From assembly GCF_001687665.2 (NCBI RefSeq), contig NZ_CP016543.2:1798001-1862000 (forward strand): a stretch of DNA of 64,000 bases, in the 5' to 3' direction. A program made the translations under genes and the position numbers. Below, in pieces: positions 19,228 to 26,371 of this stretch (position 1 is the first letter of the stretch; each line of letters begins with the position of its first letter). The notes below the pieces were generated by a model that searched no databases, was not told where the DNA came from, and saw nothing but the letters and a program-made list of their open reading frames with translations. The stretch is from Planococcus donghaensis (lineage in GTDB: Bacteria; Bacillota; Bacilli; Bacillales_A; Planococcaceae).

Positions 19228-19818
19228 AGAAAGCCATTTGGGTGGTGTATTTTTAGACCAATAAATATCTCCCAACGTAATATGTTTTTGGAAGTTGTCA
19301 TTAGCTATATGGTAATGGAAGTTAAACGAATAGCCTATTTGCGGCTTTTTCTCTGTTCGAACATGAAAACGAATTTCGTCTTTATTGGTTTCGGCATCAT
19401 AAACATGGAAGATTTTTTCAGCGTAGTCACCGGAAGGTTTTTCGGAAATCGCTAACTTTTTAAGTTTGCTGTCGTCAAGGCTAGCTAGATGAACATCAAT
19501 TGCACGCTGAATATTAGGCAAAATCATTGTTTGAAATTCATCATGAATGACAGGTCCAATTCGCGAACCGAATTTCAAATAAGATTGCTCTTCGGCAGAT
19601 TGATAAACTAAATCGAGTATCGAATCACTTGTATCGTAAAATTCACTCGGGTCGACCCAGTCATAAATATATTGTTTGTTGTCACTTTCCGCTGCATGTG
19701 ATTTTGGTTGACCTTTATCGTCTAAAAGCGACTCCCAAATTAAATGATTTGGAGAGATTGCGCCCAATGTCAAAACGGCAACTGCAATCATCAGCGACTT
19801 TTGCCACCAATTTTTCAT
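19225..19818 (-). CDS. ypjP: YpjP-like exported protein
   Basis: 197-aa protein with an N-terminal signal or anchor segment (SLMIAVAVLTLGAISPNHL) and an extracytoplasmic domain containing IYDWVDPSEFYD and FGSRIGPVIHDEFQ, as in the YpjP family found next to thymidylate synthase and DHFR in Bacillus. The role of the family is unknown. AAAGGTGATG spaces best with the ATG at 19818; the GTG and ATG just upstream lie in the binding site. It lies upstream of thyA on the same strand, 119 bases away behind a short hairpin. Confidence 0.85.
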   Translation of the reverse strand: MKNWWQKSLMIAVAVLTLGAISPNHLIWESLLDDKGQPKSHAAESDNKQYIYDWVDPSEFYDTSDSILDLVYQSAEEQSYLKFGSRIGPVIHDEFQTMILPNIQRAIDVHLASLDDSKLKKLAISEKPSGDYAEKIFHVYDAETNKDEIRFHVRTEKKPQIGYSFNFHYHIANDNFQKHITLGDIYWSKNTPPKWLS

Positions 19819-19965
19819 GAACATCACCTTTTCTTTATGAACATTTTAGTAACACGTCTGCTTATTTATACGATTTTCATGGGTAAAGGTTTCATCTTCT
19901 TGAAATTCATTGTACAATAAAGTCATTAACAACGCCTTGTTTTTTTTGGAAAAGGAGGAATTTTC

Positions 19966-20043
19966 GTGGACGCATCATTATTGATCGGATTGGGTCTCCT
20001 GTTTATGCTCGGATACTTGACTTCACTTTCGTTTACAGACTAA
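19966..20043 (+). CDS. 25-residue membrane microprotein
   Basis: Small reading frame with GTG start, 25 codons and a TAA stop, encoding a Leu/Gly-rich single membrane helix (LLIGLGLLFMLGYLTSL) and ending SFTD. AAAGGAGGAATTTTC directly before the GTG is one of the strongest ribosome binding sites in the window. A terminator begins 9 bases after the stop, so this looks like a complete one-gene unit. No similar protein is recognised. It sits between the divergent ypjP and the small membrane gene at 20169. Confidence 0.7.
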   Translation: MDASLLIGLGLLFMLGYLTSLSFTD

Positions 20044-20051
20044 TAACAAAT

Positions 20052-20084
20052 AAAAAAACTCCCTCTATTTTAGGGAGTTTTTTT
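20052..20084 (+). terminator. Terminator after the 25-residue gene
   Basis: Stem AAACTCCCT/AGGGAGTTT (20056-20064 and 20072-20080) with flanking A-run and T-run. The minus strand can use it too. Confidence 0.85.
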
Positions 20085-20168
20085 ATTGCTTTAATTTCGG
20101 ACGTAATCGCTCATACCAAGTGGCAAAGTTAAATTGAGGTTTTTTAAAAAGCGGATTGCAAATAAGGT

Positions 20169-20360
20169 TCAAGCTTTTTTTCGTTGATTTATTTTTTCTG
20201 TTATCGTTTTTATATCATTTGGCAGCCAGATAATGAGGGGTAAAAACGCTATAACATAAAACTTCAAGTAAGTATTAGGTAAAGTAAAATAAACCAATAA
20301 TAAACCTACAAATGTAATTAAGTATAATTTACGATGTCTTCTCCAGTAACTTGCGCGCAT
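20169..20360 (-). CDS. Small basic membrane protein
   Basis: 63-aa protein with a basic N-terminus (MRASYWRRHRKLY), two closely spaced hydrophobic segments (LITFVGLLLVYFTLP and YVIAFLPLIIWLP) and a Lys-rich tail, so probably a two-helix membrane hairpin. GGAGGGGG lies 7 bases before the ATG. No family recognised. An open but start-less frame continues for about 25 codons just downstream (20083-20165), possibly a gene remnant. Confidence 0.7.
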   Translation of the reverse strand: MRASYWRRHRKLYLITFVGLLLVYFTLPNTYLKFYVIAFLPLIIWLPNDIKTITEKINQRKKA

Positions 20361-20473
20361 AATTTACCCCCTCCACTAATCTTCATTAACCTTGTATTTT
20401 ACACAACTGATATAAGAACAATTCAATAGTTTCACTTTAATCTAATTTACTGAATATTACAATTTAAATCACA

Positions 20474-20516
20474 CAAAAAAAAGGAGGATTGATTTGTAAA
20501 TGAATCAATCCTCCTG
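20474..20516 (-). terminator. Terminator of the glutaredoxin-rhodanese operon
   Basis: Perfect 13-base stem (20482-20494 and 20503-20515, AGGAGGATTGATT) followed on the minus strand by seven T. It lies 40 bases behind the rhodanese lipoprotein gene. Confidence 0.9.
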
Positions 20517-20557
20517 CTGTTATTTCTTTGCATCTGTTCAGCTAAATCAATAAGCGA

Positions 20558-20929
20558 CTATTTTTCTACGTCGCCTTCCCATGAAGACATCCCTTGAGCC
20601 ACATTTACAAACTCATAGCCTTCTTCAAGCATCAATTCACTCGCTTGCTGAGATCGGTTGCCTGACTGGCAAATGACAACGTATTTTGTGTCTTTTTGAA
20701 GACCGTCAAAATCACCATTTTGCATTCCTGTCAGTGGCTTGTTTTGAGCCCCCGGAATATGGCCTTGGTCAAATTCAGACGGTTCGCGAACATCCAAAAC
20801 AGTGTAGCCGGCATCTTGCTTTTCAGCTACTTGATCGATTTGGATCGTTTCATAATCTGCTTCTTGTCCGCACGCTGCTAATAGCAATGCGCTGAAGATT
20901 GCGAGCGTTAGTAGAAGTCGCTTTGTCAT
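20558..20929 (-). CDS. Rhodanese-domain lipoprotein
   Basis: Exported lipoprotein with a single rhodanese domain. The signal peptide ends in LLAAC (lipid-attached Cys at about residue 20). The domain has VLDVREPSEFDQGHIPGA and the persulfide loop VICQSGNRSQQA with its active cysteine. 123 aa from the ATG at 20929, which shares one base with the stop of the upstream rhodanese (TAATG), so translation is coupled. Likely handles sulfane sulfur at the outer face of the membrane. Last gene of a three-gene operon behind a CsoR/CstR-like promoter. Confidence 0.9.
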   Translation of the reverse strand: MTKRLLLTLAIFSALLLAACGQEADYETIQIDQVAEKQDAGYTVLDVREPSEFDQGHIPGAQNKPLTGMQNGDFDGLQKDTKYVVICQSGNRSQQASELMLEEGYEFVNVAQGMSSWEGDVEK

Positions 20930-21225
20930 TACTCGACGTCGCCTTCCCACGCATTCATACCACCTTCAACATTTGTCACATTATAACCTTGGTCATCTAA
21001 AAATTTGCAAGCTGAACTACTACGTCCGCCAGCTTGGCAGTTCACATAGTATTCTTCTTTTTTATCCAACTCGTTCATCTTGAATTCCAATAAGCTTAAA
21101 GGCACGTTCACCGCTCCAGGAATTTTACCTGTAGCCACTTCTGACGCCTCACGCACATCAATTACGTTTACTTTTTTGTCTTCTGCTAATAACGTTTGTA
21201 GTTCTTGTGTAGAAATTGATTTCAT
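20929..21225 (-). CDS. Cytoplasmic rhodanese (sulfurtransferase)
   Basis: 98-aa single-domain rhodanese with VIDVREASEVATGKIPGAVN and the active loop NCQAGGRSSSA (Cys-Gln-Ala-Gly-Gly-Arg). It forms and transfers protein persulfides in the cytoplasm. GGAGGAATTTTTA precedes the ATG. It lies 59 bases after the glutaredoxin-like gene and overlaps the next gene by one base. Similar small rhodaneses occur in persulfide-responsive cst-type operons; membership here is inferred from the operator upstream of the operon. Confidence 0.92.
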   Translation of the reverse strand: MKSISTQELQTLLAEDKKVNVIDVREASEVATGKIPGAVNVPLSLLEFKMNELDKKEEYYVNCQAGGRSSSACKFLDDQGYNVTNVEGGMNAWEGDVE

Positions 21226-21284
21226 TAAAAATTCCTCCTAGTAATTTGGTTTTTCGTTTGTACTTTATTCTTACCATAATTTGT

Positions 21285-21521
21285 TTATGCGTTCAATAAT
21301 TCTGAAACACGATTCGGATCGAATCCAAGAACCCACTCACCATTTATATTCGTTTGGGGGACACCCATTTGGCCAGTTTCTTGGACAAGACGATTGGCAG
21401 CTGCTTGGTCCTGCTGGACATTTACTTCTCTGTACGCCACATTATTCTGGTCTAAAAAATTTTTCATCATTGTGCAATAAGGGCACGTATTTGTTGAATA
21501 GACTGTAACTTTGTTTGTCAT
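21285..21521 (-). CDS. Glutaredoxin-family thiol protein (CPYC)
   Basis: 78-aa glutaredoxin-fold protein. The redox motif is NTCPYCTMM near the N-terminus, followed by the cis-proline block GVPQTNINGEWVLGFDP. Such proteins reduce disulfides or mixed thiol adducts in the cytoplasm. GGAGGAAGCG precedes the ATG. First gene of the glutaredoxin-rhodanese-rhodanese operon, 44 bases behind the end of a promoter that carries an inverted repeat. With gshF also in this window, glutathione is a plausible reductant. Confidence 0.92.
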   Translation of the reverse strand: MTNKVTVYSTNTCPYCTMMKNFLDQNNVAYREVNVQQDQAAANRLVQETGQMGVPQTNINGEWVLGFDPNRVSELLNA

Positions 21522-21564
21522 AATCGCTTCCTCCTAATAAAGAATGGCTTTTGAAAGTAAATAA

Positions 21565-21593
21565 AATATACCATAGGGGGTATATTCTTTCAA
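21565..21593 (-). promoter_or_regulatory. SigA-type promoter with embedded CsoR/CstR-like operator
   Basis: On the minus strand TTGAAA (21593-21588) and TATATT (21570-21565) are separated by exactly 17 bases. The spacer and -10 contain a perfect inverted repeat AATATACC-N6-GGTATATT (plus coordinates 21565-21586) with a run of five G on the plus strand. TACCC-rich inverted repeats of this kind are the binding sites of CsoR-family repressors, including the persulfide sensor CstR that controls rhodanese operons. The regulator gene itself is not in this window. Confidence 0.7.
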
Positions 21594-21727
21594 GAGATTT
21601 GCTTAGCATTCATTTCTTACTCCACTTTACGATTTAATATAGTAACTAAACAAAATAAAATAGCATCCTATTTCGCAAAGCAGATTTGAAAACTTGGCGA
21701 CAATCGATGCTATTTTAAATCTCGTTT

Positions 21728-22516
21728 CTAAAAGTTATTTTCTTGTTCGAGCGAAATCACACCATAATGAAATTTGGTATTCGGGCGCACACGTCGAACA
21801 AAACCAAACTGCTCAAAATCGTGTGAGCGGAAATGTGCTTTTAACACAATACTTTTTCGCGCAACACGCTTAGCTTCAGTTACCCATTGCTCTGTTAACT
21901 GACCGCTATCTGCCAAACCTTTTAGCGCTGTGAAGTTTGTGGCTTCTGCAATTTCTTCTGTAAACATCGGATCCATATAAACTACATCAATAGAATCCGA
22001 CTCAAGTTTTTGAAGAAACGAAACAGCATCCGAAGCAACCACTTCGATTCGTCTCATTGCGTCCATTAAGTGTGGCGTCTCACTATACTGTTTTAATCCT
22101 TGTTGTACGACGTAAGAAAGAATTGGATGGCTTTCACAACCAATCACCCGCCCCCCATCTCCTACGCGCTGAGAAGCAACTAGAGCATCAGAGGCAAGAC
22201 CTAGCGTGCAATCTAAAAATGAGTCCCCCGACTTTAAATTCGAAACCACAATTAATGGGTCTTTTTCGAGCGGTCTCTTTGTTCGATAAGCAGCTGAATT
22301 CGGATGAAAAAAGAACGGCTCTGATTTACCCAGTGGATAAAACTCAAGCCGTTCTTTTAAACAGATCAACAAATCAGCCGATTCTTCTGCATGCATTTTC
22401 TCGATGGAACGTTTATTGCGTGCAACTTGCTGAAGCGATAATTCTGTTGAAACACGCTCCGCCCACTCCATCATCGATGAAGTTGGGCGATACGCTGTTG
22501 TGACGATCGTTTTCAC
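21728..22516 (-). CDS. ypiP: SAM-dependent methyltransferase YpiP (RsmJ-like)
   Basis: 262-aa class I methyltransferase. The SAM-binding block is FLDCTLGLASDALVAS, with the acidic E of IGCESHPILSYVVQ after the second strand and the catalytic-loop motif VVYMDPMF, as in RsmJ-type 16S rRNA guanine-N2 methyltransferases. I therefore infer RNA methylation, but the substrate is not proven for the Bacillus branch. Its ATG overlaps the brxA stop as ATGA, so the genes are coupled. Confidence 0.85.
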   Translation of the reverse strand: MKTIVTTAYRPTSSMMEWAERVSTELSLQQVARNKRSIEKMHAEESADLLICLKERLEFYPLGKSEPFFFHPNSAAYRTKRPLEKDPLIVVSNLKSGDSFLDCTLGLASDALVASQRVGDGGRVIGCESHPILSYVVQQGLKQYSETPHLMDAMRRIEVVASDAVSFLQKLESDSIDVVYMDPMFTEEIAEATNFTALKGLADSGQLTEQWVTEAKRVARKSIVLKAHFRSHDFEQFGFVRRVRPNTKFHYGVISLEQENNF

Positions 22517-22950
22517 TGAGCAGCCACCTGTTCAAGCGCTTGTGCCAAATGGTCACGAATTTGTTCCATTGGATAGCCCTCTATTTGTTCACGCGGAATA
22601 AAATGAGCCAATTCGCCGTCTTTTACTACCGCGATCGATGGTGACGATGGAGCCACTTCTTCAAAATAATTTCGCATTTGCGCTGTTGCTTCTTTATCTT
22701 GACCCGCAAAGACCGTCACTAAATGCTCTGGTTTTGCTTCTACCGTTTGAAGTGCTTCTATAACTGCTGGACGTGCCAATCCTGCTGCACAGCCACAAAT
22801 TGAGTTAATGACTACAAGACTAGTTCCTTTAGCAGTGCTCATATGTTCGTTGACTTCCTCAGCTGTCACTAATTCTGTAAATCCTGCTCCAACCAATTCT
22901 TGGCGCATTGGAACTACAATGCCCTTCATGTATTCATCATATGCGTTCAT
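22513..22950 (-). CDS. brxA: Bacilliredoxin BrxA/BrxB family
   Basis: 145-aa protein of the YphP/YqiW family, which removes bacillithiol from oxidised protein thiols. The active motif is SICGCAAG (CGC) near residue 53, after a thioredoxin-like strand. EAKPEHLVTVFAGQDKEATAQ and PSSPSIAVVKDGELAHFIPR are typical. Its presence implies that the cell makes bacillithiol. It lies upstream of ypiP with a four-base overlap. Confidence 0.93.
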   Translation of the reverse strand: MNAYDEYMKGIVVPMRQELVGAGFTELVTAEEVNEHMSTAKGTSLVVINSICGCAAGLARPAVIEALQTVEAKPEHLVTVFAGQDKEATAQMRNYFEEVAPSSPSIAVVKDGELAHFIPREQIEGYPMEQIRDHLAQALEQVAAQ

Positions 22951-23126
22951 GCTTTTCGCCCCTTTTCAATTAAGCTTTTCTTAAAACTCTAGGTTTTATC
23001 TATTTTAGTGTAACCTAGATTCTCTGTAATTTCATAGTGTGCGGATTCAAATATGATTTTTTTCATGAATTTAATCGGTTAGTCCTGTATGATTAACGTT
23101 AAGCAAAAAGAAAGAGGGTGAACTAG

Positions 23127-23912
23127 ATGGAATTAACAAAACAAATCAACGAATTAGATTTTGCGCTTTTGCAGTCTTTTTCCACTAAACTTGACCGGTC
23201 ATGGGGAACGTTGTTTTTAAATGCCGACCAGCCAGATTATTATGATGCGAATCACGCTTATCTAAACTCACAACCCGAGCATCCTGAAAAAGTCATCGAT
23301 GAAGTGCTTGCATTTTATAGATCTTATTCCATTACGCCACGGTTCTATTTGGGTGATGTCGATTTGCTGACAAGCTTTATTGTCCAATTAAAAGACAAGG
23401 GATTTCAATATGAAGAAATTCCTCAACCAATCCAGTTATGGAACAATAAAATAACTACGCTTTCAATTCCTGAACATGTCACAGTTGAAAAAGTAAACAG
23501 TACCAATTACAAAGAAGCATCGTGGGTAGAGTGTCAGATTAAGGAGTTTGGCGGAAAAGCCGTTCGCGAAAAAGCTTTTGAAACAGAGTTTAAAGATAGT
23601 CGCTATACGCATTACTTATTAAAAATAAATGGCAATCCGAGTTCGACAGCATGCTTGTTTGTGCATAACAAGCAAGGTCGTATTGAAAGTGTTGCAACAA
23701 TTGAAGAATTTAGAGGGCAAGGATTGATAGGTTTTGTATTACAACAAATACAAACAGAAGCTCGAGAGATGAAGCTAGAACATTTATGGGTTCACCCGAT
23801 AAATGAACAAGTTGAAAAAGTTTACAACCGCTACGGCTTTGCTACGATTCATACGTTGCAATCGGGTCATGCTTTTTTAGATGGAAAAAGTATTAAAGAG
23901 ATTCGTGATTAA
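23127..23912 (+). CDS. GNAT family N-acetyltransferase
   Basis: 261-aa protein with a divergent N-terminal half and a C-terminal GNAT fold. The acetyl-CoA loop is FRGQGLIGFVLQQIQTEA, and HLWVHPINEQVEKVYNRYGF is the final family strand-helix. The substrate is unknown. AGAGGGTG precedes the ATG. It diverges from brxA across 176 bases that include a TATGAT -10-like element near 23090. Confidence 0.85.
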   Translation: MELTKQINELDFALLQSFSTKLDRSWGTLFLNADQPDYYDANHAYLNSQPEHPEKVIDEVLAFYRSYSITPRFYLGDVDLLTSFIVQLKDKGFQYEEIPQPIQLWNNKITTLSIPEHVTVEKVNSTNYKEASWVECQIKEFGGKAVREKAFETEFKDSRYTHYLLKINGNPSSTACLFVHNKQGRIESVATIEEFRGQGLIGFVLQQIQTEAREMKLEHLWVHPINEQVEKVYNRYGFATIHTLQSGHAFLDGKSIKEIRD

Positions 23913-23972
23913 AGTAGTAATGAGTATGATGTGGGTAGTTCTTAACAAGAGTCTAAATAACGGGAGAATTTT

Positions 23973-24119
23973 ATGAAGAAAAAGAAGAAAGATTATTGTT
24001 TTGCAGATTTTTTAAAAGACCTTAGTGTCGGTTTAGCATTAGAAATGCTTTTTACTGCTATTTGGAATACATTATTGTTCATTCCTAGACAGTTGATTAG
24101 CCTGTATAGGAATAGTTAA
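23973..24119 (+). CDS. 48-residue membrane-associated small protein
   Basis: Reading frame of 48 codons with ATG, GGGAG 7 bases upstream and a TAA stop. The product starts MKKKKKDYCFADF and has one hydrophobic or amphipathic stretch (VGLALEMLFTAIWNTLLFI), then RQLISLYRNS. It is positioned 60 bases after the acetyltransferase gene on the same strand. No family recognised; a real but unstudied small gene is the best reading. Confidence 0.55.
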   Translation: MKKKKKDYCFADFLKDLSVGLALEMLFTAIWNTLLFIPRQLISLYRNS

Positions 24120-24182
24120 CTTTCGGTTAGACACGTTAAAGTTCCGTACTGTTAACTCCAAGACAATTTAAAAAGCCACCCT

Positions 24183-24389
24183 TTAGGATGACTTGAATAG
24201 TGAAATTTGAATACCTTCAGCTGATGGTGGGCGAAGAGTAATGGTATTCCCCATTTCTTCTACCGTATAATCTTTTAAATATTCTTCTACGTCTTTTGCA
24301 TGTTCAGCAACTGATTCTCTGATTAGCTCTCTAATAATTAACGAACTTCTTTTTTGACTCAATACTATTCCATTGACCGTAAGATTCAC
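24183..24389 (-). CDS. Small unknown protein
   Basis: 68-aa protein beginning with a GTG start (VNLTVNGIVLSQKR), with a helical acidic middle (HAKDVEEYLKDYTVEEM) and a C-terminal strand pair. AGGAGGG lies 6 bases before the GTG, which supports translation. No membrane segment or known motif. It stands alone, facing the 48-residue gene convergently. Confidence 0.6.
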   Translation of the reverse strand: MNLTVNGIVLSQKRSSLIIRELIRESVAEHAKDVEEYLKDYTVEEMGNTITLRPPSAEGIQISLFKSS

Positions 24390-24782
24390 CTGAAACCCTC
24401 CTATGTATATTTAAAAGATATCATAAACTTATTAACAAAAAACGTATACATGGACCTAATATTTTTAAATTTTTTTAAGGAAAATGCGTATATTCTTGTC
24501 TTTTGTATCATTAAATGATTTTAAATACCTAGAATACCCTATATTTATAATATTAATTCCAATGCAACAGCACATTTCTAGCAATAAAAAAACTACCCTG
24601 CTTGGGTAGTTTTTTATTATTTGTATACCAATCGATCAAACCAACACTTCAAGTAGGGAGCCATTTCAACATGTATTTCTTTCTAATTTGTTGACTATGA
24701 CCATTACAAAAAACGCTGATTGATACTTTTTTTCAAAGGAACTTTTAATGTTATTGTCCACTCTAGGACTTAAGACTTGAGT
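24390..24782. other. 393-base stretch without an intact gene
   Basis: AT-rich stretch. It holds a strong terminator at 24585-24617. Directly before that on the minus strand is a 21-codon open tail (24617-24685) ending WFDRLVYK and a TAA stop, preceded by a TAG. This tail looks like the decayed end of a former gene that kept its terminator. Nothing else recognisable. Confidence 0.4.
24585..24617. terminator. Orphan intrinsic terminator
   Basis: Stem AAAAAACTACCC/GGGTAGTTTTTT (24587-24598 and 24604-24615) with a TGCTT loop and T-runs on both sides. No intact gene ends next to it. Confidence 0.85.
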
Positions 24783-25076
24783 TTAAATATATTCATGATT
24801 GATATAGTCAAGCATTTTACTAAAAACATCATAGTCGAACCATTCAATAGTCATATTTTGAACGTATTCTCCATTTTCTTGGAGTTCCAAATTATTTGAT
24901 GACAATTGGACAATCTTTGTATCATCTATTTCCCCTTCTTGTTTGTCGACTTTTTGATCGTTAAATTCGCGAATTACTTTTTCATAAAAAGCATCACGCT
25001 CTTCACGACTCGCAAATTCCCAAGATTCGTATTTTCCACTATATAAAATTTCTACAGAGTATACATTCGTGTTCAT
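24783..25076 (-). CDS. Unknown 97-residue acidic protein
   Basis: 97-aa acidic cytoplasmic-type protein (starts MNTNVYSVEILYSGKYESW, ends SKMLDYINHEYI) with predicted strands alternating with an amphipathic helix, and no cysteines or membrane segment. GAGGAGGAA lies 6 bases before the ATG. Single gene; no family recognised. Confidence 0.7.
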   Translation of the reverse strand: MNTNVYSVEILYSGKYESWEFASREERDAFYEKVIREFNDQKVDKQEGEIDDTKIVQLSSNNLELQENGEYVQNMTIEWFDYDVFSKMLDYINHEYI

Positions 25077-25182
25077 TCGCTATTCCTCCTCGTAAATGAT
25101 GACTTTCTGAACAAATCAACTAAAAGCTCTTTACCTCTTAAACATCTGTTAAAAACATATTATTGAAAATCTAAGCAAAAAT

Positions 25183-25218
25183 AAAAATCCGGCGACTCTA
25201 AAGTCACCGGATTTTTTA
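25183..25218 (-). terminator. Terminator after cvfC
   Basis: Fifteen-base stem with one C-A mismatch (25183-25197 and 25202-25216, core ATCCGG) and a CTAA loop, T-rich on both strands, overlapping the end of the cvfC gene. Confidence 0.85.
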
Positions 25219-26346
25219 TTCACCTTTCATCGCTTGTCGCGCTTCGGTCATTTGTTTCCAAACTGAACCTTTTGCATCTTCACCTTCTGCTATACGTGCA
25301 ATGGCCATTTTAATTTGCAATTTCACTTCAAACTCAGGATCATTTTCTGCTTGCTTTAACGCTGGCAATGCTGATTCTGTACCCGTTTCATACAGGAACA
25401 TTGCCGCTCTCCAGCGAACCAATTTGTTTTTATCGTTTAAGGTTTCAATCATAATTGACTCAAATTCTTCAAATCCTAAATCACTAATGGTGTCCCCTGC
25501 AGTTCTTCGGACAGCCCAGCTTTTATCTTTCATAGCACGTTCTACATAAGGAACGACTGCTTTGTCATCAATGTCTCCAAGGAAAATAGCCGCTTGTCGA
25601 CGAATTGACATTTTTTCATCATCAAGCGCTAGTGATAATAATGGCAAATCGTCTAGGTCTGCTTCGATCATTTGATCGAGTAGCTGAAAACGAGTTTCCC
25701 AGTCAGGCGCATTAAATTCATCTGGAGAAATTTTGCGCCCACGCGGTGCTGCTTCGTGCTGTTCTTCGTCTTTTTTCGTCGTAAGTGAATCCAAGCGCTC
25801 TTGTGGGTAAGCTGCTTCGATTTCTTCTACCATGCTTTTGCCGATTTCGGCTTTATCGCCGTAACGGACGCCATAATCTGCCCACTTACGTTGCATCAAG
25901 TAGTTTTCTTCAGTCGGGTCCATTACGTGCTTCATCGCTGTGATAAAACGCTCAGGCATACCAAAACGCTCTTCTGAAGCATTGTCGAAAACTTTTACTT
26001 GTAACGGAATGCCTTTGAATTCCTGAACATGAACATATACTTCTCCGAAATGTTCATCTAATTCAATTTCGTCACCTGTGTGTTCACGATCTTCCCCAAA
26101 GACATTGCGCACTTGTGCCAAAATGGCTTCCCAATCAAATTTCGAAATGCGTTCAACAGCTAGGAAATCAGCCACGTGATAAACACCTTTGACACCGTCA
26201 ATCGCTAGCAATTCTTGAACTTCTTTTGGAGCTGTTTCTATATTGTCTTTATTGTAATTATGACTTTTGCCAAACGGCAATTCTTGATCGATGATTACTT
26301 TCATCGTATTCGGGCTTGGTGTCGGTTCAATGGTTAAAATTTTCAC
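25216..26346 (-). CDS. cvfC: Conserved virulence factor C homolog (YpgR), Nfu-N plus HEAT repeats
   Basis: 376-aa protein. The N-terminal 85 residues (VKILTIEPTPSPNTMKVIID) match the N-terminal domain of Nfu iron-sulfur scaffolds. A middle domain follows, then HEAT-like repeats from about residue 200 (SIRRQAAIFLGDIDDKAVVPY, SWAVRRTAGDTISDLG, LVRWRAAMFLYETGTESALP). The frame is open further upstream, but AGGAGGGATTTTT directly precedes the GTG at 26346, matching the Bacillus YpgR length. In Staphylococcus aureus the homolog affects virulence; its biochemistry is unsettled. It follows yfmR and ypgQ on one strand. Confidence 0.9.
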   Translation of the reverse strand: MKILTIEPTPSPNTMKVIIDQELPFGKSHNYNKDNIETAPKEVQELLAIDGVKGVYHVADFLAVERISKFDWEAILAQVRNVFGEDREHTGDEIELDEHFGEVYVHVQEFKGIPLQVKVFDNASEERFGMPERFITAMKHVMDPTEENYLMQRKWADYGVRYGDKAEIGKSMVEEIEAAYPQERLDSLTTKKDEEQHEAAPRGRKISPDEFNAPDWETRFQLLDQMIEADLDDLPLLSLALDDEKMSIRRQAAIFLGDIDDKAVVPYVERAMKDKSWAVRRTAGDTISDLGFEEFESIMIETLNDKNKLVRWRAAMFLYETGTESALPALKQAENDPEFEVKLQIKMAIARIAEGEDAKGSVWKQMTEARQAMKGE

Positions 26347-26371
26347 AAAAATCCCTCCTGCAATTAGTCGA

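Noticed and set aside
20169..20171. Stop-codon read-through of the small membrane gene at TGA
   Set aside because: The in-frame continuation reaches only about 23 codons before a stop and does not read like protein; the protein-like tail there is in another frame.
22057..22503. 148-codon open frame opposite ypiP
   Set aside because: It lies fully inside a clearly conserved methyltransferase gene and has no ribosome binding site.
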